Shown: in pieces, positions 19,143 through 28,352 of the stretch
Numbering within the stretch: the first letter of the stretch is position 1
Layout: each line of letters begins with the position of its first letter
Notes under the pieces: generated by a model
What the model was told of the DNA's origin: nothing
The model's database searches: none
What the model saw: the letters and a program-made list of their open reading frames with translations, nothing else
Program-made: the position numbers and the translations under genes
Origin: Alphaproteobacteria bacterium
GTDB lineage: Bacteria; Pseudomonadota; Alphaproteobacteria; Micavibrionales; Micavibrionaceae
Assembly (NCBI GenBank): GCA_021776025.1
Contig: JAJFGR010000007.1
Location: 620,001 to 684,000 of the forward strand
Direction of reading: 5' to 3'
Length of the DNA stretch: 64,000 nucleotides

Positions 19143-19179
19143 AGGGTTATATTCGTGCCGATACGGGAAAAGATACAAA

Positions 19180-20484
19180 TTAATCGGCGTCTTTTTTCAT
19201 TTGGAATACAGGCTTATCAGGCTGTGGGATAGATGCGCCTTCGGTATCAGCTTCATCTAAATTCACGCCGGTCATATTGGCACCGGTGAAATCAGCGCCG
19301 TTCAAATTTGCACCAGATAAATCGGCATAGGAGAGATCAGCGCCTTTAAAGACTGCACTTTTAAGCTGTGCACCCGATAAATCAGTATAGCGAAGTTTGG
19401 CATTTTCAAAATTGCAGGGGCTAAAGCGTTTACCTGTGCTTTCTGCGCCAAACATCAGCGGGCTGGCCTCGATATTTTTCAATTTAGCGTGGGACAAATT
19501 TGCACCGACAAAGCTGGAGCCACGGAAATCGGCTTCTTCCGCATCGCAGTTGCGGAAATCCGAACCATCCAGTACCGCGCTTTGCAGTTCAACCTTGTAG
19601 AGATTCATGCCCAAAAATTTAGTTCCGACAGCGCGGATGGCGGTAAGTTTTTCCATCTTAAGTGTTTTAAGGCTGCGCATATCCATATCGCTGAGGTCGA
19701 GCTGCTTTCCGCTTTCACCACTGCTTTCAACCCAGCCGCGGTGCTCTTCAATGAGCTGGGCCAGCGGTTCGTCCAGATCCGCCACTGAAACCCCGGCGTT
19801 TTCATCGGTAATAGCATCGGAAAGATCAACGTTCGACCTATCACGAATTTTACTCATCTCAACGCCCGTCAGGATCGCCGACTTTAAGTTCACGCCTTCC
19901 ATTTGCGCGCCATCAATGTCCGCGTCTGATAAATCTGCACCTTCCATCTGCGCACCACGCAAATCGGCCTGAGCCATATTCGCGCCCGTGAGAATGGCAT
20001 CGGAGAAGTTGGCTTTAGACGCGATAGAGCCCGCAAGCTTTGCGCCGCTTAAGTTCGCACCGCGGAAATTCACAGCCTGGCCTGAATCATAGGCGCCATC
20101 ATCAGCTATCCCGCCGACACGCAAATCTGCATTTTCCAGATCCGCGCCCTCAAGCGATGCGTTTTCGATCGTTGCCCCGCGCAAATCTGCACGAACAAAC
20201 CGCGTATCATTAAGGTTTGAATTGCTCAGGTCACAGGCATAAAGTGCGGCTTCCTGAAAATTGACTTTGGAAAGATCCATCCCGACCATCATGCAGCCCA
20301 TGAAATTAGCCTGCCTTAAGTCCTGCCCCTGTAATGACAGGCCAGATATATCCGTGTTTTTAAGTGTCGCGCGCCGACCGCCTAAACGTCCATCCAAAAA
20401 CCGACCATGCAGCGTCACCAGCGCATCGAGCTGATCCTGCGACAGTCTCTCCAGTGTTTGCGCTTGTTCTTGATGATCTGGCAT
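19180..20484 (-). CDS. Pentapeptide-repeat protein
   Basis: A 434-residue protein made largely of A(D/N)Lxx pentapeptide repeats, which fold into a right-handed quadrilateral beta helix. Two repeat blocks are visible, about residues 45-215 and 290-425 (for example ADLRGA, ANLSGA, ADFRGS, ADLSYADLSGANLNGA), separated by a non-repeat stretch of about 70 residues that may be an interdomain helix. An N-terminal helical region (1-40) precedes them. No signal peptide is seen. Function is unknown; some such proteins mimic DNA and bind gyrase, but nothing here argues for that specifically. Confidence 0.9.
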   Translation of the reverse strand: MPDHQEQAQTLERLSQDQLDALVTLHGRFLDGRLGGRRATLKNTDISGLSLQGQDLRQANFMGCMMVGMDLSKVNFQEAALYACDLSNSNLNDTRFVRADLRGATIENASLEGADLENADLRVGGIADDGAYDSGQAVNFRGANLSGAKLAGSIASKANFSDAILTGANMAQADLRGAQMEGADLSDADIDGAQMEGVNLKSAILTGVEMSKIRDRSNVDLSDAITDENAGVSVADLDEPLAQLIEEHRGWVESSGESGKQLDLSDMDMRSLKTLKMEKLTAIRAVGTKFLGMNLYKVELQSAVLDGSDFRNCDAEEADFRGSSFVGANLSHAKLKNIEASPLMFGAESTGKRFSPCNFENAKLRYTDLSGAQLKSAVFKGADLSYADLSGANLNGADFTGANMTGVNLDEADTEGASIPQPDKPVFQMKKDAD

Positions 20485-20639
20485 TGTGATTTATGTCTTT
20501 GAAAAAGCTTATAAAGTGATATTAACCTATAAAAGTGTACATTCTTTTAAGAAATTCGCCAGAGCAGATTATAGATTGTGGATGGCAATTCAGCCCCTCG
20601 TAGCTTATAAACATTGGAAAATAGAGATTTATTAGAGTT

Positions 20640-20804
20640 ATGCGCGATATAAGAACAATATTGATGATAAGTTTATGTCTGCTGGCCACCGCCTGCGGCG
20701 TTAAACCGGGCAATGTTGCCGCTCCGGAAGGCGCTGAAGACAGTCATTTTCCGCGTACTTACCCCGATCTGGCCACTGACCCGGCCCCTAAAAACAAAGA
20801 ATAG
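20640..20804 (+). CDS. Small LptM-like lipoprotein before lysA
   Basis: A 54-residue open frame with a lipoprotein signal: MRDIRTILMISLCLL then the lipobox LATAC with Cys19, followed by GVKPGN and a short proline-rich tail. A small lipoprotein just upstream of lysA is a recurring arrangement in proteobacteria; the E. coli counterpart (LptM/YifL) assists LptD maturation in the outer membrane. Homology to LptM is inferred from the lipobox, the GxKGPL-like segment and the position. It has an agag ribosome binding site and ends eight bases before lysA. Confidence 0.8.
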   Translation: MRDIRTILMISLCLLATACGVKPGNVAAPEGAEDSHFPRTYPDLATDPAPKNKE

Positions 20805-20812
20805 AGCGTCTT

Positions 20813-22087
20813 ATGAGCGGATTTCATGAAAAAAATGGCGTTTTGCATGCCGATTCAGTGAATTTAACGGATATTGCCGCTGAATTTGGCACGCCTGCAT
20901 ATGTCTATGCGGCCTCCAGCATTCGTGATCAGTATGAGAAACTAGCCGGATCCATGCGGAAAGCCTTACCCGCTGGTCGCCAGCCCATGCTGTGCTATGC
21001 CTGCAAAGCTAACAGCAATATCGCGATTTTGCGTTTGTTGAAAAATCTCGGCGCCGGTCTGGAAATTGTTTCTGAAGGGGAATTGCACCGCGGTTTAAAA
21101 GCTGGCTTTGCACCTGAACAAATCGTTTCTACAGGCGTTGGTAAGCAGACTTCAGAAATCACTGAAGCCCTCAAGGCCGGCATCCATCAATTTAATGTCG
21201 AATCCCTGCCGGAACTTGCACATATTCAGAACGTTGCCTCTGAGATGGACAAAACTGCGAGCGTTGTTTTCCGCCTGAACCCTGAGGTGACCGGCGGAGG
21301 GCATCATAAAATTTCCACCGGGCGAAAATGCGATAAATTTGGCATTAGTCGTGACCACATTTTCGAAGGCTTTGCCATGGCCAAAGAGATGAGCCATATC
21401 GAGCCGCTCGGCCTTTCTATGCATATCGGTTCGCAGGTTTTTACTGTCGAAGCGTTTAAGCAAGCTTTTGAGAAACTCCCCGATATTGTGAAAGATTTGC
21501 GCGCCGAAGGGCACAACATCTCTCGCCTTGATATCGGCGGGGGCTTCCCGATTGTTTATGACGACGAGAATTTATTGGATCTTGATGCCTATGCACAGTG
21601 GGTGAATGACATTGTCGTGCCGCTTGATACTGAAATTATTATGGAGCCAGGACGTTACCTGGTGGGTAATGCTGGCGTACTTTTAACCCAAGTGCTTAAT
21701 GTCAAAGAAACGCAAGGCCGGGATTTTCTAGTTGTTGATGCGGCGATGAATGACCTCATCCGTCCTACATTATATGAGGCTTATCATGGGGTAGAGGCCG
21801 TGCAGAACCGCGATGTGCCTAAGCAGGCTTATGATGTTGTTGGGCCGATTTGCGAAACGGGGGATACCTTTACAACGGATCGTGAACTGCCAGCCATGGC
21901 GGCAGGTGATCTGGCTGTTATCAAGTCTGCCGGAGCCTATGGTTTTTGTATGGTGTCGAATTACAATACGCGGCTCATGCCGCCGGAAATCTTGGTTGAT
22001 GGTGATAATATAGCTGTTATTCGCCCGCGCCAAACATACGAAGATATTATAGATGTTGAAACAATTCCTGATTGGCTTAAAATCTAA
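20813..22087 (+). CDS. lysA: Diaminopimelate decarboxylase
   Basis: Converts meso-diaminopimelate to lysine using pyridoxal phosphate. The 424 residues show the PLP lysine in CYACKANSN (Lys65), the HIGSQ segment near residue 204, the LDIGGGFPI phosphate-binding loop, EPGRYLVGNAG, and the active-site CETGD with Cys347 contributed across the dimer. The tail YDTRLMP-like NTRLMPPEILVDG is typical. It is preceded by the small lipoprotein gene and followed three bases later by the TIGR02302 gene. Confidence 0.98.
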   Translation: MSGFHEKNGVLHADSVNLTDIAAEFGTPAYVYAASSIRDQYEKLAGSMRKALPAGRQPMLCYACKANSNIAILRLLKNLGAGLEIVSEGELHRGLKAGFAPEQIVSTGVGKQTSEITEALKAGIHQFNVESLPELAHIQNVASEMDKTASVVFRLNPEVTGGGHHKISTGRKCDKFGISRDHIFEGFAMAKEMSHIEPLGLSMHIGSQVFTVEAFKQAFEKLPDIVKDLRAEGHNISRLDIGGGFPIVYDDENLLDLDAYAQWVNDIVVPLDTEIIMEPGRYLVGNAGVLLTQVLNVKETQGRDFLVVDAAMNDLIRPTLYEAYHGVEAVQNRDVPKQAYDVVGPICETGDTFTTDRELPAMAAGDLAVIKSAGAYGFCMVSNYNTRLMPPEILVDGDNIAVIRPRQTYEDIIDVETIPDWLKI

Positions 22088-22090
22088 TTT

Positions 22091-24541
22091 ATGAATTTCC
22101 GCATTCTATGGATAAACACCCTTAGTACTGTTTCCTTGGTTTTTGAAAGACTGAGCGCGGCCTGCTGGCGAGCGTTCTGCTGGCTCATGTTTTTTGTGGT
22201 CTTGTGGTTATTTGAAATCCCCGCACTGCTTGGCAACTTCGTATCTATAGCTATTTTAATTATTGCCGCGCTAGGCGCTGTTTATTTCATTCGCAAAGAT
22301 GTGATGCTTTTTCGCTGGCCTTCTCGTCACGAAATTGAGACTCGCATTGAACGTTATAGCGGCACCAAACACAGGCCGTTAAGCACACAAGATGATAAAC
22401 CAATAAACGGAGAAGAAAATGCGTTATGGCAGCGTGAACAGCGCCGTAAGCAACGCCTTTTAACACTCTTGCGCCCTGCTCCGCCGCGGGCGTTTTTAGC
22501 GAGCAAAGACCCTCGCGCCTTGCGGCTTGGTTTATTCATGGCGCTATTTTGCGGCTTGCTGGTTGCTGGTAATGGTTGGAAGCCTCGCATTCTCAGCGGG
22601 CTTTTTCCTGCTCAGTTTTTTCAAGGTCCCGTTATAAAACAAGACCCTGTGACATTCTGGATTAACCCGCCGGAATATACCGGTATCACGCGCATTGTTC
22701 CTGCTGCGGATTCGGCAATGCTTGAAATTCCGCAAGGCAGCATCCTCAAAGTCATTGTCCAGCAAAATACTACGCATATTTTGCGAAAACCATCACTGCG
22801 AATTGATGAGCAAAATTATGCGATGAACAGGGCAGAAGACGGCGCCCATACGCTTGAAATGGAAATACCCAAAGGTGCACATCTGCGCCTACAGCCTGGT
22901 CTATTTAAAAACATTGGCTGGGATTATACATTCATCCCAGATACGCCGCCGATGATCGAGGTGCAGGATCAACCAGAAACTCTACCAGATGCGCAGATGC
23001 AATTTGCACTTAACATGCTTGATGATTACGGCGTTAAAACTCTGGATATACGCATGACGCTGGATCCGGTTGCTAAAAATGCGCCAGTGGGCTGGCCGGT
23101 AGAAGAGCAGAGATCTGTGCTTTCGCCTCCGGCAACGAATTTTCAAATTGCCCCAGTTTATAATCTCACGGCTCACCCTTGGGCCGGGCTTCCCGTTGTT
23201 TTTACATTTACCGCGCATGACCATCTTGATCAAATTGCCCAGAGCAAACCTCTGCGCGTTGTACTTCCTGAGCGGCGTTTCACGCACCCGGTTGCCAGAA
23301 AACTTATAGAAGTTCGTAAATATTTGGCTTGGAACCCAGAAAACGATTATAGCGAGGGCGCTCTTGCGATCGAAGGTTTGCTCTATATTCCGCAGAGCTA
23401 TAGTCACGATATACGAGTCTTCTTAGCACTGCGGAGCGCCGCTTCCCGGCTTTACTACAACGAACCTTCGATTAAAACTGCGCAGAGCGTTATTGCGCTG
23501 CTTTGGGATACGGCGCTTCGACTTGAAGACGGCAATTTAAGCCTAGCGGCGCGGGATTTGAAAAACATTCAACAAGCTTTGGAAAAAGCCCTACAAAACC
23601 CCGAAACCAGCGACGGCGAAATTTCTGCGCTGATGAATGAGCTGCGCCAAGCGATGGCTGAATATATGCAAGCTTTGGCGCGTGAATGGCAGAAACAGGC
23701 ACAAGATCAGGCCAATATGCCGCAATTGCCGCCGGAAGTTCTGTCTCAAATGATGAATATGAATGATCTGGCCAGCTTGCTGGACAAAATGGAATCGGAC
23801 ATGCTGTCGGGCGACCGCAACGCTGCGCAAGATATGCTCTCTAAACTGCAGCGGTTGATGGATATGGCTAACCCCTCCATGAGTATGGCGATGCCAAAAG
23901 ATATGCAGATGATGCAGGACGGGATTAACGAGTTGCAGGAGCTGGTCGAGCGACAAGAAGAGCTGCGCGCGCAAACAGCTGAACAATCCACATTGTTTGA
24001 GATGATGCAGGGATTGGGTGTTAAGGACAAGACCACCGGAATGGCACCCTTTATTAATACGGAAGACAATAAAACAGAGCAGGAAGCGCTGCGCTATGTT
24101 TTGGGGCAGCTTATGCTAGAGGCTGATTCTGCTTTGGATGAAATTCCCGAAAATTTAGGCTTGGCTGAACAAGCTATGCGCGGGTCCTCCGAGCAGCTTG
24201 GCGGAAACAGACCCGACTTATCGCTGCCATTTCAAGACGAGGCGATTGCGCATTTAAAGGATTCCCAGCAGCAACTCGCACAGCAACTTGTCCAGCGCAT
24301 GCAACAAATGACCGGATTTTCGCTTGGCGGGATGCCGTCACGTATGGACCCTTTAGGGCGTCCGTACGGTGGACAAGATGGTGATGAGGGGCCGCCGTTT
24401 GGCTCAAAAGTTAAAGTGCCTTCCGAAGCGCAGAAAAAATGGGTACAGGATATTGTTAATGAGCTGCGGCGCCGTGCGGCTCAGCGTGGTCGTCCGCGTG
24501 AAGAGCTTGAGTATTATCGGCGTCTTCTGAAACGGTTTTAG
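22091..24541 (+). CDS. TIGR02302 / DUF4175 large membrane protein
   Basis: An 816-residue protein of a family seen mainly in alphaproteobacteria. Two transmembrane segments lie near residues 33-68 and a further one near 150-166. A large extracytoplasmic domain follows, with conserved PPEYTG, a DDYGVK segment near 315, and RKYLAWNPEN. The last 300 residues are rich in Met, Gln and Glu and form long predicted helices (MNELRQAMAEYMQALAREW and similar). The C-terminal tail carries RRRAAQRGRPREELEYYRRLLKRF-like basic residues. Function is unknown. The final 86 bases overlap the end of the zinc-ribbon gene on the other strand. Confidence 0.9.
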   Translation: MNFRILWINTLSTVSLVFERLSAACWRAFCWLMFFVVLWLFEIPALLGNFVSIAILIIAALGAVYFIRKDVMLFRWPSRHEIETRIERYSGTKHRPLSTQDDKPINGEENALWQREQRRKQRLLTLLRPAPPRAFLASKDPRALRLGLFMALFCGLLVAGNGWKPRILSGLFPAQFFQGPVIKQDPVTFWINPPEYTGITRIVPAADSAMLEIPQGSILKVIVQQNTTHILRKPSLRIDEQNYAMNRAEDGAHTLEMEIPKGAHLRLQPGLFKNIGWDYTFIPDTPPMIEVQDQPETLPDAQMQFALNMLDDYGVKTLDIRMTLDPVAKNAPVGWPVEEQRSVLSPPATNFQIAPVYNLTAHPWAGLPVVFTFTAHDHLDQIAQSKPLRVVLPERRFTHPVARKLIEVRKYLAWNPENDYSEGALAIEGLLYIPQSYSHDIRVFLALRSAASRLYYNEPSIKTAQSVIALLWDTALRLEDGNLSLAARDLKNIQQALEKALQNPETSDGEISALMNELRQAMAEYMQALAREWQKQAQDQANMPQLPPEVLSQMMNMNDLASLLDKMESDMLSGDRNAAQDMLSKLQRLMDMANPSMSMAMPKDMQMMQDGINELQELVERQEELRAQTAEQSTLFEMMQGLGVKDKTTGMAPFINTEDNKTEQEALRYVLGQLMLEADSALDEIPENLGLAEQAMRGSSEQLGGNRPDLSLPFQDEAIAHLKDSQQQLAQQLVQRMQQMTGFSLGGMPSRMDPLGRPYGGQDGDEGPPFGSKVKVPSEAQKKWVQDIVNELRRRAAQRGRPREELEYYRRLLKRF

Positions 24542-25253
24542 CCTCTTCATGATGCGCTTCGTCGGTTGTTTCTTCAGAAGCCTCTTCTCCACCCAATACA
24601 AAACGAATCTGCACGTGATCGGCCTCGTCTGTATTCCCAGTATGAGTGGATTTAAATGGCAATTTAGCTTTTGGCGGCATCTGTGCAAAAGGTGGAGGAC
24701 TTAGATTCTTTTGGATTGATCCCCCGGCCTCATTACGGATAGAAATTTCAATGACTGGCAAGTTTTGCGTTTTATCAGTCAAATTGATAATAAAACCTTC
24801 AACGACAATTTTATTGTGACCCTGCAGAGTCGCTTTAATTTTATCAAAGACCAGCCCCTCTCCCGGCGCCACTACACTTATACCAATCATTTGATAGAAC
24901 GCGGCGCTTGGTAGCCATGCCTTTAGGACAGCGTCTTTAGACACCGCCAATCCGCCTAAGATGCCTAAAAAGATAATCGCTGCCCCGATATAACCCGCTA
25001 GATTCGTTCGTCCGTTGCCCGACCCTTCACTTTCTTCGGGGAGCGCGGGAACAGAAGAGCCTTCCGGAATCGGCTTAACGCTTTCCGGAATTTCTTCAAT
25101 TTCATGCTCAACATTATCGACCAGCTCATCTGGATCGGGCAGCTGGAACCATTCTTCCGCACAGGATGAGCATTTCACACGCCGCCCATCCGGCGCCAAA
25201 GCTTGGGCCGATAATAAAAAGCGTGACGCGCAATTGGGACAAGTTAGAATCAT
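24456..25253 (-). CDS. Zinc-ribbon (MJ0042) DUF3426 membrane protein
   Basis: A 265-residue protein with an N-terminal zinc ribbon (Cys5, Cys8, Cys28, Cys31), an acidic and proline-rich linker, one transmembrane helix at about 86-104, and a C-terminal DUF3426 domain (about 120-215) that would lie outside the membrane. The last 50 residues are His, Glu and Asp rich. This gene commonly lies divergent from ftsE in alphaproteobacteria, as here, although a further gene is inserted between them. Its function is unknown. The 3' end overlaps the TIGR02302 gene by 86 bases, so its last 28 codons are read on both strands. Confidence 0.88.
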   Translation of the reverse strand: MILTCPNCASRFLLSAQALAPDGRRVKCSSCAEEWFQLPDPDELVDNVEHEIEEIPESVKPIPEGSSVPALPEESEGSGNGRTNLAGYIGAAIIFLGILGGLAVSKDAVLKAWLPSAAFYQMIGISVVAPGEGLVFDKIKATLQGHNKIVVEGFIINLTDKTQNLPVIEISIRNEAGGSIQKNLSPPPFAQMPPKAKLPFKSTHTGNTDEADHVQIRFVLGGEEASEETTDEAHHEEAKTVSEDADNTQALHADDHAEPHGAAAH

Positions 25254-25339
25254 TGTGCTGTAGAGCTTCTCATGTGCGATTTAATCTTGTATTTATATGA
25301 ATTAACAATCATTTGAGCAAGGGTATCATAATTTCGAGC

Positions 25340-26068
25340 ATGGTTATAAGACGTTTATTTACAATCACTTTTGCGATGTTGTTTGCTTTTGGGCACACAA
25401 CTCAGGCGGCTGAATGCGCCGTTAGCGATCGTGTTTGCATCCTGAAAGAGATCGAAGCGCAGTCTGTAAAAATTGAAAACACATCATGGCGTGATCAAAC
25501 ATATCGTGAGCTTGCCAAAACCAAGGCTTTTGAGGGGGATATGAATGGTGCGCTAGCGATCATCGATAAAATTGAAACGCCTGATACGCAAGCCATGACC
25601 ATCCGAGGAATCGGCATGGTGGCGGCGGATCTTCAGTTTCAGAAAGAGCAATATGACACCTTGTTTGCGCAGCTCCGTGAAAAAGCGGAAAAAATTAAGC
25701 ACCCCCCCTCTTATGCTATTGCACTAACCTATATCGCGATGGCTCAAGCGTTTGCCGGAGACAATGACGGGGCGTGGAAAACAGCCAGTGAGATGGAGAA
25801 TGACGCCCTGCGCCATAAAGCCTACGGCGAAACGGCTGAAATTCAAGCTGAAGCTGGGGACGGCGCCGCAGCGATGAAAAGCATTGGTTTTATTGAAAGC
25901 CTGGCGTTTCGTAACAAAGCCTATGCGATCGTTTCAAAATTGCTGGCTGATCGAGAGAAATTTGAGGATGCACTAGAGGCAGGGATGAGTATTGAAAATC
26001 CGTATAAAAAAGCAAAAGCTTTGCAATATGTTTTGGACAAGCAGAAGCCGCGTGATATTAAAAAATAA
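25340..26068 (+). CDS. Exported helical-repeat protein
   Basis: A 242-residue protein starting with a signal peptide (MVIRRLFTITFAMLFAFGHTTQA, cleavage near AEC). The mature part is a run of about 35-residue helical repeats of the form AxxxIAxxQAxxGDxxxAxxxAxxI, for instance IAMAQAFAGDNDGAWKTASEM and TAEIQAEAGDGAAAMKSIGF, similar to TPR-type solenoids. Such folds usually bind other proteins. I prefer the ATG at 25340; a TTG 27 bases upstream is also possible. It sits 23 bases before ftsE, so it may be cotranscribed with the division genes. Confidence 0.75.
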   Translation: MVIRRLFTITFAMLFAFGHTTQAAECAVSDRVCILKEIEAQSVKIENTSWRDQTYRELAKTKAFEGDMNGALAIIDKIETPDTQAMTIRGIGMVAADLQFQKEQYDTLFAQLREKAEKIKHPPSYAIALTYIAMAQAFAGDNDGAWKTASEMENDALRHKAYGETAEIQAEAGDGAAAMKSIGFIESLAFRNKAYAIVSKLLADREKFEDALEAGMSIENPYKKAKALQYVLDKQKPRDIKK

Positions 26069-26091
26069 AATTAGAAAAACAGAGTAACACT

Positions 26092-26790
26092 TTGATTAAA
26101 TTTGAACATGTTGGCTTACGATATGGCATCGGCCCGGAAGTTCTGACCGATATTAATTTCGTATTGGAACCGGGCTCATTTCATTTTCTCACCGGGCCCA
26201 GCGGCTCTGGTAAAACCTCGATCATGTCGCTGATGTATCTGGGGCGAAAGCCTACACGGGGCCTCGTGACCATGTTCGGGCAAAATATCAATGACATGGA
26301 CCGCAGCCAGCTTTGCGCTCTACGCCAGAAGATTGGCGTGGTATTTCAGGAATTCCGCCTGCTCCCGCACCTTTCCGCATTTGATAACGTGGCCCTACCG
26401 ATGCGCATTAGCGGGCACCCGGAATCGGAAGTGAAGAGCAATGTTGATGAACTGCTCGAATGGGTCGGGCTTGGCGATTACAAAAATGTACTGCCGATGA
26501 CGCTTTCCGGGGGGCAACAGCAACGCGTAGCGATTGCCCGTTCAGTTATTGCGCGCCCTAAATTGCTGCTGGCTGATGAACCGACAGGAAATCTGGATGA
26601 TAATATCGGTTTTCGCCTGATGCATTTGTTCGAGCAACTCAACCGCATGGGCACGACCATCGTGATTGCGACGCACAGCCAAAGCATTATGGATCGGTTT
26701 GGGCATCCTCGCCTTGTACTCGAAGCCGGGAACCTGCATGTGCACGACAATGCAAACTGGGTGCAGAAAAATATTGAGGGTGTGTACTGA
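26092..26790 (+). CDS. ftsE: Cell-division ABC transporter ATPase FtsE
   Basis: ATPase of the FtsEX complex, which senses division and activates murein hydrolases outside the membrane. The 232 residues have Walker A GPSGSGKT at 35-42, a Q-loop in [10 protein letters not shown], the ABC signature [13 protein letters not shown] near 142-154 and Walker [13 protein letters not shown]. The start codon is TTG; no in-frame ATG lies close enough to replace it. The last base of the stop is the first base of ftsX, so the two are translationally coupled. Confidence 0.97.
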   Translation: MIKFEHVGLRYGIGPEVLTDINFVLEPGSFHFLTGPSGSGKTSIMSLMYLGRKPTRGLVTMFGQNINDMDRSQLCALRQKIGVVFQEFRLLPHLSAFDNVALPMRISGHPESEVKSNVDELLEWVGLGDYKNVLPMTLSGGQQQRVAIARSVIARPKLLLADEPTGNLDDNIGFRLMHLFEQLNRMGTTIVIATHSQSIMDRFGHPRLVLEAGNLHVHDNANWVQKNIEGVY

Positions 26791-27740
26791 TGAAAGCGCT
26801 TCTCTCTCGTTTAACGGGTAACCGGCGGCTTGGTATTGCTGATAACAATGGCCGATACGATCTGCCGCTTAATCAAAGCGCGGGGACGCATTTTTTGGTG
26901 CTGCTAGTGGCACTCATGACCTTTCTGGCGATGATGGCGATTACCGCGACTATGATGCTCGGCGGGATTACCAAGCACTGGTCCTCTGGATTGGAAAATA
27001 AGCTGACCATTGAAATCCCGGCGCTGAAGCCTGATGGAAAGATCCGTGAACCTGCGGAGATAAAGGCGTTGTCTGATACTGTATCAAAGACATTGAACAC
27101 CAATCCAAACATCGAAAGCCTTGAGGTTCTTAGCCAAGAGCAGATTAACGAACTGGTGGCGCCGTGGCTGGGCGATGATGTGGTGCTCGATGATATTCCC
27201 CTGCCCGGGCTTATTTCAGTGCATTTGCATATCCGCGACGATGAAAAGCTAACACAGATTAAAAAGACTGTGGAGCGCGCTGCCTCCGATATTCGCCTCG
27301 ATACTCATGAAAGCTGGCTGAGCGATATTTTGCGGCTAGCCCGCACGATGAAACTCTCATCGCTCATTGTGACGCTGATTATTACGTTTACGACTGTAAC
27401 CGCAATTGCTGGCGCTATTCGATCACGCATGGCAGAGCATAAGGCCGATATTGAGCTACTTCACCTAATGGGGGCCAGCGATCTTTACATCACACATCAA
27501 CTACAACGGCATGCCATTATCCTCACCTTAAAGGGCAGCGCCTGTGGGGCTGTCAGTGCGCTCATGATTTTGTTCTTTTTATCAATCATCAGCGGCGGTG
27601 GCGAGAATGGTTTGTTGCCGGGTCTGTCTTTCAGTGGGTTACAAATTCTGTTTTTATTGGCTCTGCCAGCCTTTGCTGGTCTTATCGCATCACAGACGGC
27701 GCGCTTTACCGTCTTGCGCGTACTGGGGCAAATGCCCTAA
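26790..27740 (+). CDS. ftsX: Cell-division protein FtsX
   Basis: Membrane partner of FtsE. The 316 residues have the typical plan: a cytoplasmic start, a first transmembrane helix near residues 29-53 ([21 protein letters not shown]), an extracytoplasmic domain (about 60-180) that contacts hydrolase regulators, and three further helices near 190-210, 240-268 and 280-300. The segment [20 protein letters not shown] is the conserved FtsX coupling helix. It follows ftsE directly and precedes the YdcF-family gene by nine bases. Confidence 0.96.
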   Translation: MKALLSRLTGNRRLGIADNNGRYDLPLNQSAGTHFLVLLVALMTFLAMMAITATMMLGGITKHWSSGLENKLTIEIPALKPDGKIREPAEIKALSDTVSKTLNTNPNIESLEVLSQEQINELVAPWLGDDVVLDDIPLPGLISVHLHIRDDEKLTQIKKTVERAASDIRLDTHESWLSDILRLARTMKLSSLIVTLIITFTTVTAIAGAIRSRMAEHKADIELLHLMGASDLYITHQLQRHAIILTLKGSACGAVSALMILFFLSIISGGGENGLLPGLSFSGLQILFLLALPAFAGLIASQTARFTVLRVLGQMP

Positions 27741-27749
27741 AAGATATAC

Positions 27750-28349
27750 GTGATGAACATAATCAAAAAAATCGTTCTTGGAGCCGGAACCCTTCTTGTC
27801 TTATGGATTGGTGGCTTTGGAATTTTTGCGCTGAACGCGATGTTTTCCGCGCCGCAAGCTGAAGCTGATACCACTGATGCTATTGTCGTTTTAACGGGCG
27901 GACAAAATCGCGTTGAAGAAGGGCTGAAGTTGTTTGCCAATGGCCGCGCTTCACACCTGTTTATCAGCGGCGTGTTTAAAGACGTTACGCGCCGGGAAAT
28001 TCTGGCTCTCTGGACGGGCGATCACGCGTTGCCGCCATGCTGTATCACGCTGGGCTATGAAGCCACAACAACCGCGCAGAATGCACAGGAAACACGGGCG
28101 TGGATACAAAAGCATGATTACAGCTCAATCCGTATCGTCACAGGCGATTATCATATGACACGATCAAAAATGGAACTTGGGCATGCCCTGCCCGGCATTT
28201 ATATATTCGCGCACCCTGTACGTCAAAATGACTTGAGGCGCATTTCTCCTCGTTATTGGAAACTCTTGTTCAGCGAATATCACAAAAGCCTATATCGCCG
28301 CGTGCGACTGCTCTTCACAGCCCGGCCTGCTTTGGATGAAACGGAATAG
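27750..28349 (+). CDS. YdcF/SanA/ElyC-family (DUF218) membrane protein
   Basis: A 199-residue protein with an N-terminal transmembrane helix (about residues 8-30) and a DUF218 domain outside the membrane. Family motifs are DAIVVLTGGQNRVEEGL (about 46-62), the GYEATTTAQNAQETR stretch, and ITGDYHMTRS-like VTGDYHMTRS near 130-139. Members take part in envelope polymer or undecaprenyl-lipid metabolism, but the exact reaction is unsettled. A GTG at 27750 is immediately followed by an in-frame ATG at 27753; either could start. It lies in the conserved stretch from ftsEX to tyrA. Confidence 0.88.
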   Translation: MMNIIKKIVLGAGTLLVLWIGGFGIFALNAMFSAPQAEADTTDAIVVLTGGQNRVEEGLKLFANGRASHLFISGVFKDVTRREILALWTGDHALPPCCITLGYEATTTAQNAQETRAWIQKHDYSSIRIVTGDYHMTRSKMELGHALPGIYIFAHPVRQNDLRRISPRYWKLLFSEYHKSLYRRVRLLFTARPALDETE

Positions 28350-28352
28350 TTT

